From: an uncultured Sphingomonadaceae bacterium
GTDB lineage: Bacteria > Pseudomonadota > Alphaproteobacteria > Sphingomonadales > Sphingomonadaceae
DNA length: 64,000 nt
Assembly (NCBI GenBank): GCA_947497455.1
Contig: CANMGU010000002.1
Location: 322,501-386,500 of the forward strand
Direction: 5' to 3'
The notes below the pieces were generated by a model. It was not told the DNA's origin. It saw nothing but the letters and a program-made list of their open reading frames with translations, and did not search any database. A program made the position numbers and the translations under genes. Of the stretch, positions 16,992 to 24,190 are shown in pieces; within the stretch, counting starts at the first letter, position 1; each line of letters starts with the position of its first letter.

Positions 16992-17759
16992 TTATCCCTG
17001 AAAACTGCTGCGAACGGGTATGCCGGCCGCATCAAGATGCGCTTTTGCCTCTCGCGGGGTCGCCTGCGTGAACAAGTAGATGCTTGATGCAGCAACTGCA
17101 GATGCCCCTGCTTCCACGGCATGCACAAAATCATCGAAATTGCCCACACCGCCACTCGCAATGACCGGTATAGAAACCGCTTCTGCAACCTCAGCTATTG
17201 TCTCCAGATCGTAGCCGGTCATCATACCGTCGCGTTCGATACAGGTCAGCTGTATTTCGCCTGCGCCAAGTTCTTCTAACCGTTTTGCCCACGAGATAGG
17301 GTCAAGCCCGGTCGGATGTGCACCGCAACGTGAGTAGCATTCGCGCGCGCCATCGTCATGGTTGCGGTAGTCGACGGCAGCCACGATACATTGCGCGCCA
17401 TAGGCTTCGGACGCAGCAGTTATAAGTTCCGGGGTTTCATAGGCAGCGCTGTTGATTGAGACCTTGTCAGCACCAGCTAGGAGGAGTTCACGGATCTGGT
17501 CGAGCTGAGTGATCCCACCACCAATTGTCAAAGGCACGAAACACTCTTGCCCTAACGTAGCCAGCTTTGATATGTCTGGACCCTGGCCGGAAGGCGTGGC
17601 AGCAATATCGAGAAGAACCAGTTCATCCACGTCACGCCGGTTAAAGACTTTGACCGACTGCATCGGCGCTCCGACAGCGCGCCAGCTATCAAAAGCTGGC
17701 CCTTTGACCAAATTGACCTCACGCATAAGCAAGGTCGGAATAATGCGTGTCTTTAGCAT
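16992..17759 (-). CDS. HisF-like subunit (HisF2) of the N-acetyl sugar amidotransferase system
   Basis: A 255-residue (beta-alpha)8 protein of the HisF family, with IGGGI, GADKVSINSAA, and IASGGVG phosphate-binding loops and Asp in VAAVDYRN (equivalent to Asp130). The N-terminal RIIPTLLMRE reads where HisF has RIIxCLDVKD, so the catalytic Asp11 is replaced by Leu. A true histidine enzyme needs Asp11, so this paralogue probably only forms the ammonia channel for the amidotransferase, as WbpG partners do. I chose the ATG at 17759 because it matches the HisF start; it is 10 nt from hisH2. Confidence 0.88.
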   Translation of the reverse strand: MLKTRIIPTLLMREVNLVKGPAFDSWRAVGAPMQSVKVFNRRDVDELVLLDIAATPSGQGPDISKLATLGQECFVPLTIGGGITQLDQIRELLLAGADKVSINSAAYETPELITAASEAYGAQCIVAAVDYRNHDDGARECYSRCGAHPTGLDPISWAKRLEELGAGEIQLTCIERDGMMTGYDLETIAEVAEAVSIPVIASGGVGNFDDFVHAVEAGASAVAASSIYLFTQATPREAKAHLDAAGIPVRSSFQG

Positions 17760-17769
17760 GCGCTTGGCC

Positions 17770-18381
17770 TCACCACGTGAGGAAATTTCTGAGCAAGCGA
17801 AACCCCGCGCGCGAGCTCTTTTCCGGATGGAATTGGACACCGGCCACAAGCCCTTTGCCCACTGCAGAGACAAATTCGCCCGCATAGGGGGTGGTCGCTA
17901 GGATCGTGGTCGGATCAGACGGTACAAATCTGTAACTGTGCACGAAGTAGAAATCAGCGCCACTGGGAATACCATCGAACAAAGCGCCATTGTGGTGATC
18001 GACTTCATTCCAACCCACGTGTGGAATACGCTCTGAGGAATCGACCGGCAAAATACGTTCCACCCGTCCAGGTATCAGGCCGAGTCCGGCCGTTACAGAT
18101 ATCTCATCACTTTCATCGGCAAGTAGCTGCATGCCAAGACAGACCCCCATGAGAGGGACCCCGTCTTGAAGAACCGCGTGATGCAACACCTCAACCCAGC
18201 CTGCTTCGCGCAGCCGCTGCATCGCTAAAGGAAACGCGCCCACGCCGGGAACTAGGATGCGATCGGCCTGTTCGACGTCGGCTGGATTGCTGCTAACTAT
18301 AGCGCGGCCACCGCATTCCTCAATGGCTCTGCGGGCAGAATTGATGTTGCCCATGCTATAGTCGACGATCAAGACCGTCAT
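17770..18381 (-). CDS. HisH-like glutamine amidotransferase (HisH2)
   Basis: A 203-residue class I glutamine amidotransferase. The nucleophile is in LMGVCLGMQLL (Cys near 83), with the His and Glu of the triad in GVQFHPEKS (about 182-187). It hydrolyses glutamine and passes ammonia to HisF2. With the neighbouring PP-loop enzyme, it should drive conversion of an N-acetyl to an acetamidino group on a sugar, as HisH2-HisF2-WbpG do in Pseudomonas O-antigen synthesis, rather than make histidine. Confidence 0.9.
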   Translation of the reverse strand: MTVLIVDYSMGNINSARRAIEECGGRAIVSSNPADVEQADRILVPGVGAFPLAMQRLREAGWVEVLHHAVLQDGVPLMGVCLGMQLLADESDEISVTAGLGLIPGRVERILPVDSSERIPHVGWNEVDHHNGALFDGIPSGADFYFVHSYRFVPSDPTTILATTPYAGEFVSAVGKGLVAGVQFHPEKSSRAGFRLLRNFLTW

Positions 18382-18408
18382 GCACGAACCCTTCCCAAGT
18401 CAATGAAA

Positions 18409-19563
18409 CTAACGGTTATCATAATTTAACTTTTCGAGGTTGCCGTGCCGGTCTTTCACTAGGTTGCCGCGGCTGTCGGTCTTGAAAATCGCTTTGTTAG
18501 TAAAGCGATCACAAATCGAGATAAATTCCTCGATCCCCATATCTAGCGGTTCCAGTATCTGTTCGATTGAAACGCCGAGATAGGTCCAGGGAAACTTTCC
18601 ATCATGCCGCTTGACCATCTGCAACCCATCCTGTCGTGTTATGCGCCCGCGCCTTACATGCAAAGAAGCAATGTCGGTAGCTCGACCGAAGCCGAATTTT
18701 AAGAACTTGAAATAATCGTGGATCCCGGTCTGCAGATTGTCGAGGTTCTCGTAGCTCACGATAGATCCTTCGACTGTCGTCGAAACACCGGTAAAGCCGA
18801 AGGCCTGCGAGATCAGCGCGTTCGAATAACCGTCCCATGGCAGGTAGTGCCCGAGAAAGATGCCGGTTGCTCCCGTCGTAGCCAGTTCGTCGTCCGTTGG
18901 ATAACTGTAAGGAATCAGGTGGCGTTGTTCGATACCGTCCATGCCGATCAAGTCACTAACGCGCATTCCAAGCAGGCCGCCAAATTCCTCGAGCCAGCGA
19001 CGGGTCAACACATTGTTCTCCGCCGCCGCTGCAGGTCCGCCATATTCGTTCTGTGAGTTTTCGCCCCAAACGATCAACGGGACGTTATATTGGACGGCGG
19101 CTCGCACCGGGATCGTGAAAATGCCGACATGCTCAGGCCAACTAACGTCTCCGACTTCGCTCAGGCCAACTCGATTTAGCTTGCGCCTGATCACCGGATT
19201 CGGGCTGAATTCTACATAATCGACGCCGAGATTCTTGATGTTCTCAATATTTTTCCGGCCGATTTCTGACAGGTGGCACGTTGTTGCCGTAACGCAAAGC
19301 GGGTTCATTCCAAGCTGCAGCATTCGGATCACCTGATAGGTACTGTCTTTGCCGCCGCTGACGGGGACAATACAGTCCCAATTACTGCCGTCCTTGCTGC
19401 GATAGCGATCGGTGATTTCTTTGAGCTCTGCGGCACGGGCATCCCAATCAACATCCACCCGTTGTTCATAAGAGCGACATGCGTTACACACCCCTTCTTC
19501 GTCGAGACGAAGATCCGGCTTGGTGTGGGGCATGACACACCTGACACAATAACGAAGTTCCAA
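18409..19563 (-). CDS. N-acetyl sugar amidotransferase (WbpG/PseA-like)
   Basis: A 384-residue PP-loop ATPase. A zinc-type motif CVRC...CNAC opens the protein, followed by the ATP-binding loop IVPVSGGKDSTYQV (about 66-80) and the conserved LIVWGENSQNEYGGP segment. Members adenylate an acetamido group and replace the oxygen by ammonia to give an acetamidino group. In Campylobacter, PseA makes Pse5Ac7Am this way. I accept the TTG start at 19563 because AGGAG sits 7 nt upstream and the CVRC motif must be included. It precedes hisH2-hisF2 by 27 nt. Confidence 0.9.
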   Translation of the reverse strand: MELRYCVRCVMPHTKPDLRLDEEGVCNACRSYEQRVDVDWDARAAELKEITDRYRSKDGSNWDCIVPVSGGKDSTYQVIRMLQLGMNPLCVTATTCHLSEIGRKNIENIKNLGVDYVEFSPNPVIRRKLNRVGLSEVGDVSWPEHVGIFTIPVRAAVQYNVPLIVWGENSQNEYGGPAAAAENNVLTRRWLEEFGGLLGMRVSDLIGMDGIEQRHLIPYSYPTDDELATTGATGIFLGHYLPWDGYSNALISQAFGFTGVSTTVEGSIVSYENLDNLQTGIHDYFKFLKFGFGRATDIASLHVRRGRITRQDGLQMVKRHDGKFPWTYLGVSIEQILEPLDMGIEEFISICDRFTNKAIFKTDSRGNLVKDRHGNLEKLNYDNR

Positions 19564-19578
19564 GAAAATTCTCCTGTG

Positions 19579-20736
19579 TTAATTCAAGGCCCGCGTAAGC
19601 GCCTCGATCACGCGGTCCTGCTGGTCTTCGCTCATCGTGGCGAAGAGCGGAATAGAAAGAGCGCGCTTGTAATAGCGTTCGCTTGCGGGAAAGTCTCCGG
19701 CCGCAAAGCCCAGTCGGCGATAATCTGGCTGCAGATGAATTGGAATATAGTGCACGTTTACGCCGATATTTTCTGACCTAAGGCTTTCAAACACTTCAAG
19801 TCTCTTACTTTCACCGCGCACGGTATCAACTTCGATCACATAGAGATGATGGGCGGATGCACGATCGCCACTCCGCGCGGGAAGCTTGAGCGGTAAACCG
19901 GCAAGCCTGCGATCGTAACGAGTGGCCAAAGCACTTCGCGTTGCCGCCCGACGATCGTGCCCTGCGATCTGAGACGTGCCAAGCGCGGCCTGGATATCGG
20001 TGAGGCGATAGTTGAAACCGAGCGTAACCTGCTCATAGCACCAAGGCCCGTCTAGCTCGCCCGACATCGCGGAAGGGTCTCTCGTAATGCCGTGACTCCT
20101 GATAAGGCGCATCTTTTCCGCCAGCATTTCGTTGTCGGTCAGGCAGATTCCACCTTCACCTGTAGTAATGATCTTCACCGGATGAAAACTGAACACCGAG
20201 ATATCGGCCATACGACCGACTGGTTCGCCAAGGTAGCTGGCGCCAACGGCATGCGAACTGTCAGACAGAATCTTGAAGCCATATTGATTAGCCAGCGCCC
20301 GGATTTCCTGCATATCGCAGGGAAAGCCGGAAAAGTCGACGGGGATCACAATCCCTGGCAAATTGCCATTCTTCTCTGCCTTCTCAAGTTTCTCTGTCAG
20401 ATGGCTGACTGACATGTTGCGAGTAACCGGGTCAATATCGACAAAATCTATCTTTGCACCACAGTAGCGGGCGCAGTTAGCCGAAGCGACAAAGCTGTTC
20501 GGCGACGTCCAGACTGTCATCCCCGGGCCCGCACCAAGCGCAAGACAAGCGACATGCAATGCAGCAGTCGCATTGGTTACCGCAATGCCGTGCCGCGCAC
20601 GATGCATAGAAGAGAACCGCTCCTCGAATTCGGGGACCATTGGCCCCTGCGTTAGGAAGGGCGAACGCAAGACCGCGACGACAGCGTCGATATCTTCTTC
20701 ACTGATATCTTGGCAGCTATATGGAATGAAGGTCAT
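19579..20736 (-). CDS. pseC: UDP-4-amino-4,6-dideoxy-N-acetyl-L-altrosamine transaminase (PseC)
   Basis: A 385-residue DegT-family aminotransferase. The PLP lysine is in VFSFHPVKIITTGEGG (about 185), and the start YSCQDISEEDIDAVVAVLRSP is typical of PseC. It transfers an amino group from glutamate to C4 of UDP-2-acetamido-2,6-dideoxy-L-arabino-hexulose made by PseB. It is separated from pseB by 9 nt. The FHPVK form and pairing with pseB set it apart from the PglE-like paralogue at 2469-3602, which shares the fold. Confidence 0.93.
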   Translation of the reverse strand: MTFIPYSCQDISEEDIDAVVAVLRSPFLTQGPMVPEFEERFSSMHRARHGIAVTNATAALHVACLALGAGPGMTVWTSPNSFVASANCARYCGAKIDFVDIDPVTRNMSVSHLTEKLEKAEKNGNLPGIVIPVDFSGFPCDMQEIRALANQYGFKILSDSSHAVGASYLGEPVGRMADISVFSFHPVKIITTGEGGICLTDNEMLAEKMRLIRSHGITRDPSAMSGELDGPWCYEQVTLGFNYRLTDIQAALGTSQIAGHDRRAATRSALATRYDRRLAGLPLKLPARSGDRASAHHLYVIEVDTVRGESKRLEVFESLRSENIGVNVHYIPIHLQPDYRRLGFAAGDFPASERYYKRALSIPLFATMSEDQQDRVIEALTRALN

Positions 20737-20745
20737 CGTAGCGGG

Positions 20746-21762
20746 TCAGAAACTCGGATCGACATGCTGGCGGACAAGCGCCCTAATCTCTTCGACAGAC
20801 AAAAAATGATCGTTCGACCCGCTGTCATAGGAAAATCCTGCCGGAACCCTGGAAGCGCTGTGCTCCGCACAATAACGTTCGGTATATGCTGGATCACCGG
20901 TAGGGAGAATGGCGAAATAGGCACCGATATCGACCGTGTTGGGGCTGTCGCTCGCGGTGATCATCTCCTCATGAATTTTCTCGCCTGGGCGAACACCAAC
21001 AATGACTTGAGGTGCGTCTGGCGCGATGGCAGAGGCAACATCAGTGATACGATAGGATGGGATCTTTGGGACAAGAACTTCCCCGCCCTCTGCATTGTGC
21101 AGTGCCCACGTTACTAGAGCCACACCATCATCGAGAGAAATATTGAACCTGGTCATAGCCGGATCGGTGATCGGCAGGCTATCATTGCCTTTGCGGCTAA
21201 GGAAGAAAGGAATCACAGAACCGCGACTGCCCATGACATTACCATACCGCACCACACTGAAGCGGATATCACGCGTACCTCGAATATTGTTGGCAGCGAT
21301 AAAAAGCTTGTCTGAACATAATTTTGTTGCACCATACAGGTTGACTGGTGCGGCAGCCTTGTCTGTTGACAGTGCCACTACCCTCTTCACGCCTACGTCC
21401 AGGCAGGCTTCAATGATGTTCTGAGCGCCAATGACATTCGTTTTGATGCATTCGAAGGGATTATATTCGGCGGCAGGCACCTGCTTGAGAGCGGCTGCAT
21501 GGATTACCGTATCCGTACCCTCCATAGCGCGGCGCACCCTATCAGCATCGCGTACATCACCGATAAAATAGCGCAAGAAAGGGTAACGGCTCTCAGGAAA
21601 CTCTTGAGCCATTTCGAACTGTTTGAGTTCGTCTCGCGAGAAAACGACGAGACGTCGCGGCCATGGATTGTCAACAACGTGCCTTAAAAAAGCCTTGCCG
21701 AATGAGCCAGTGCCACCTGTTAAGAAAATCGAAGCATCGTCAAGTTTGAATGGTGTCTTCAT
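20746..21762 (-). CDS. pseB: UDP-N-acetylglucosamine 4,6-dehydratase, inverting (PseB)
   Basis: A 338-residue SDR of the FlaA1 short type. It has the NADP motif GGTGSFGKAFL, the segment SRDELKQFEMAQ typical of this family, and the active-site NLYGATKLCSDK (YxxxK) near 130-145. It removes water and inverts C5 of UDP-GlcNAc, the first step to pseudaminic acid. It contains none of the membrane helices of PglF/WbpM-type retaining dehydratases. Its ATG overlaps the regulator stop (ATGA), linking its translation to the regulator. Confidence 0.93.
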   Translation of the reverse strand: MKTPFKLDDASIFLTGGTGSFGKAFLRHVVDNPWPRRLVVFSRDELKQFEMAQEFPESRYPFLRYFIGDVRDADRVRRAMEGTDTVIHAAALKQVPAAEYNPFECIKTNVIGAQNIIEACLDVGVKRVVALSTDKAAAPVNLYGATKLCSDKLFIAANNIRGTRDIRFSVVRYGNVMGSRGSVIPFFLSRKGNDSLPITDPAMTRFNISLDDGVALVTWALHNAEGGEVLVPKIPSYRITDVASAIAPDAPQVIVGVRPGEKIHEEMITASDSPNTVDIGAYFAILPTGDPAYTERYCAEHSASRVPAGFSYDSGSNDHFLSVEEIRALVRQHVDPSF

Positions 21763-22142
21763 ATTCTGTCCTTAGATTCGGGCCGATAATTTTCAGCGGC
21801 CGAGCCCTCAACGACCGGCTCTTTTAAGTCTGCAATTTCCTGTTTCAACGCTTCATATTCAGCAAGTTTGCGCGCCAAAAACCTCTGTGTGATCGCAGCT
21901 TTCTCACTCAGACCACGGGGCGTAAGGATATAGGCATATCGGCGCTTGTCCTTGGACGCGGTAAAATTGCTGAGTTTAATAAAGCCCCTGTCTATCAAAG
22001 CACGCAAAAGATAGTGCGCGCTGCCGAGACTGATCCCGAGTGCTTCGGCTAACTCTCTTTGCGATAACTCCGGGTTATCGTCGAGCAGGCGAAGCACGCG
22101 AAAGCGTGTGTCTTCACGAGAATTGGGATTGGGCGACACCAT
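21759..22142 (-). CDS. EPS-associated MarR-type winged-helix regulator
   Basis: A 127-residue DNA-binding protein. A winged helix-turn-helix spans about 18-70 (LSQRELAEALGISLGSAHYLLRALIDRGFIKL), followed by a beta wing with KRRYAYILTPRG and a C-terminal helix. This is the small MarR-like group found next to exopolysaccharide genes in proteobacteria. It is the first gene of the minus-strand operon and overlaps pseB by 4 nt, so it probably controls the operon and itself. The palindrome at 22233-22246 in its upstream region is the obvious candidate operator. Confidence 0.85.
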   Translation of the reverse strand: MVSPNPNSREDTRFRVLRLLDDNPELSQRELAEALGISLGSAHYLLRALIDRGFIKLSNFTASKDKRRYAYILTPRGLSEKAAITQRFLARKLAEYEALKQEIADLKEPVVEGSAAENYRPESKDRI

Positions 22143-22401
22143 CAGATATATTCGGGCAGGCTACCGCACAAGCCCATCTGCGCGATAAGCTTGAGGTGTT
22201 TGCGGCCAAGAATCATGCGAAGCATATGCATCGTTCAATTTTGAACAATACCAAGATTGAGAAGGATAGCAATCAGAAAATTACAATAAACTATATGTTT
22301 ACCATGGCTCTACACGTGCGCACTCATTCTCTTACTCTCATTGCGCAGATTTTCGTTCAAACTCTTTGCCTATTACAAGCAATATAAGTATTGCGTCGCG
22401 A
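22143..22401. promoter_or_regulatory. Divergent regulatory region between the glycan operon and the NusG-like gene
   Basis: An AT-rich 259-base region with the MarR-type gene leaving to the left and the NusG-like gene to the right. It must hold the promoters for both. Besides the GTTCAATTTTGAAC palindrome, runs such as AAAATTACAATAAACTATATG could serve as promoter DNA, but no exact -35/-10 pair can be assigned by eye. Confidence 0.5.
22233..22246. promoter_or_regulatory. Perfect palindrome GTTCAA-TT-TTGAAC, candidate MarR operator
   Basis: Two 6-bp half-sites with a 2-bp spacer form a perfect dyad about 90 bases upstream of the MarR-type start and about 155 bases before the NusG-like start. 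Dyads of this size are typical targets of winged-helix dimers. I found no second copy upstream of wzc or wza. Confidence 0.4.
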
Positions 22402-22923
22402 ATGGAAGAAAAACAGGGCTATTTTGAATTCATTTGGCATTTGGCGCAATTCAAGCCAAATTGCGCGATGATTGCCAAGACAAACCTTGCAAGGCAGGGC
22501 TTCGAAGTCTTCTTGCCCCTTGAAACGCAAACGCGAATTGCGCGAAGCAAATTCATGAAGGAGACAAAACCCTTTTTCCCAGGCTATTTGTTCGTTGGCA
22601 CAACCGATAAATCTGGCCGCGTTCACTCTATTCGCTCCACATATGGAGTGTCCCAATTGGTTCAGTTCGGCACCAAAGCGGTCAACGTGCCTGCTCAACT
22701 TGTTGAGGAATTGAAGTCTCGCTGCAACAGCGATGGAGTGATGGGGCAGAATGGGGCTTTCAAGAAGGGCGAAAAGGTACGCGTGATTCATGGTGCTTTT
22801 GCGAGTTTGGTCGGCGAGGTTGAGCGAACTGCGCCCGATCACCGGGTTTGGTTGCTACTGGACGTGATGGGTCAGAAAACAAAGGTATCCATCGCCCGCT
22901 CCGGGCTGCAGGAATTCGGTTGA
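22402..22923 (+). CDS. Specialised NusG paralogue (RfaH/UpxY-like antiterminator)
   Basis: A 173-residue protein with a NusG N-terminal domain (about 5-105: FIWHLAQFKPNC, ARQGFEVFLPLETQ, PFFPGYLFVG, GVSQLVQFG) and a KOW domain (about 118-170: GEKVRVIHGAFASLVGEVER). Specialised NusG proteins bind RNA polymerase and allow it to read through long capsule, EPS or LPS operons. It is next to a 20-kb operon, which fits. I chose the ATG at 22402; a TTG lies 36 nt upstream in frame. It is transcribed away from the Pse operon and converges on the wza-wzc block. Confidence 0.87.
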   Translation: MEEKQGYFEFIWHLAQFKPNCAMIAKTNLARQGFEVFLPLETQTRIARSKFMKETKPFFPGYLFVGTTDKSGRVHSIRSTYGVSQLVQFGTKAVNVPAQLVEELKSRCNSDGVMGQNGAFKKGEKVRVIHGAFASLVGEVERTAPDHRVWLLLDVMGQKTKVSIARSGLQEFG

Positions 22924-22991
22924 TTGGTTGATGGCGCATGGCCTTGTTCAAACTGAGATATGCGGCCAGGTTCCTTAGATTCCAATTCTCC

Positions 22992-24167
22992 TCATTCTGA
23001 ACGGAGAGAAACATATTCTAAAGCAGTGTCGAATCCATTTCCATTTTCCGATGCGCGGCCGGCTATCTCAAGCCAAAAATAGCTACAGCCCGAATGTTGG
23101 TTGCTGATTTGCTGCCGCCCTGTCTGCTCAATGAGCGGCAGCCGCACTGTAACCCTAGGGCTAATGTTGGTTTCAGCGCACGATATTCTCAGTTCCATAT
23201 TCACGTCATCGGGGATTTTGCTCGCAAATCTGGTGTTGATCTGGAGAAGCCCTGAAGGAAACCTAACTAGCTGCCTAGCAAAAAGGCCCCCTGAATTTGC
23301 AATAGCACTGATCTGCAAATTGCCCTCTGCAATCGTGGCCCCGTATTCGCCGGTAGAAAACAGCTGCCAGTCGAGCGGAGAATATTTTGGCTCATGCTGG
23401 AACGACCCATTTTTGATGAGCGAGCCGTCCGAAGGTTCTTGTGACAACAAGTTGTAGAGTTCTTCAGCCTCACTGAACCGCTCACTTTTGACCAGAGCCT
23501 TGACCAATTCCGGGTCCGGGTAATTTTCAGAGAGTTCAGTAGGCTTGTAAAGCCGCTTACGCAATTGGACCGCATTGCCAATTGCTTGCTGCGTTGAAGA
23601 AACCTGCTGCCAAAAGCGATAAGCCCAAGGTGGCTTTTTTGACAAAAGGCCCGCGAGGGGTTCAATTGAGCTATCGTCTGCCAGTGCCGCTGCCATCGCC
23701 GGCATGACAACGCTACTTGCAGACGAGCTTGTTCTGAGCAAAATGTCATAATAGTCAAGTAGAGCCGAGAGTTCATCGCGCTTCCCGCTATCCGTGATCA
23801 GCCATCCCGTTACAATTTTTTGGCGGCGCGAAAGTTCGAACGCCTTTTGCATCAACTCACGCCGAACATTTCCGGTGCGTGATAAGGCTACCACAGCAAT
23901 TGCATCTGGACTGATGGCTTCGGATTCAAATGCTTGCAATGCCATGGCGTTCCAAGAAGGGTTAACCAAATCCGGAAATTTGCCCTTATTTTCTGCCACG
24001 AAAGTCATAGTCAAACCCGAGGCGATCGCCTGGGCGGCAAAGCCATTCTGAGGAAAAAGTGACAGGGCCAGCTCAGGCGATTTGATTTTGGCAATCGCTC
24101 CCAAGGCCGTAGAGCCCGATATAACAGCAAGAGAAATCGCAGCTACCCATATGAGAACGTTCTTCAT
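22992..24167 (-). CDS. EPS-locus protein of unknown function with N-terminal membrane anchor
   Basis: A 391-residue protein with one N-terminal hydrophobic segment (about 3-22), so probably periplasmic. Residues about 30-230 are helical with TPR-like spacing. The last part (about 240-391) is beta-rich, beginning IKNGSFQHEPKYSPLDWQ, which resembles a carbohydrate-binding module of the galactose-binding type. It directly follows wzc in the operon, so a role in polymer length control or secretion is possible. I do not recognise a named family. ATG at 24167 is preferred over the TTG just before it. Confidence 0.6.
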   Translation of the reverse strand: MKNVLIWVAAISLAVISGSTALGAIAKIKSPELALSLFPQNGFAAQAIASGLTMTFVAENKGKFPDLVNPSWNAMALQAFESEAISPDAIAVVALSRTGNVRRELMQKAFELSRRQKIVTGWLITDSGKRDELSALLDYYDILLRTSSSASSVVMPAMAAALADDSSIEPLAGLLSKKPPWAYRFWQQVSSTQQAIGNAVQLRKRLYKPTELSENYPDPELVKALVKSERFSEAEELYNLLSQEPSDGSLIKNGSFQHEPKYSPLDWQLFSTGEYGATIAEGNLQISAIANSGGLFARQLVRFPSGLLQINTRFASKIPDDVNMELRISCAETNISPRVTVRLPLIEQTGRQQISNQHSGCSYFWLEIAGRASENGNGFDTALEYVSLRSE

Positions 24168-24190
24168 CAATTCACAAACCGATTTCCGTG

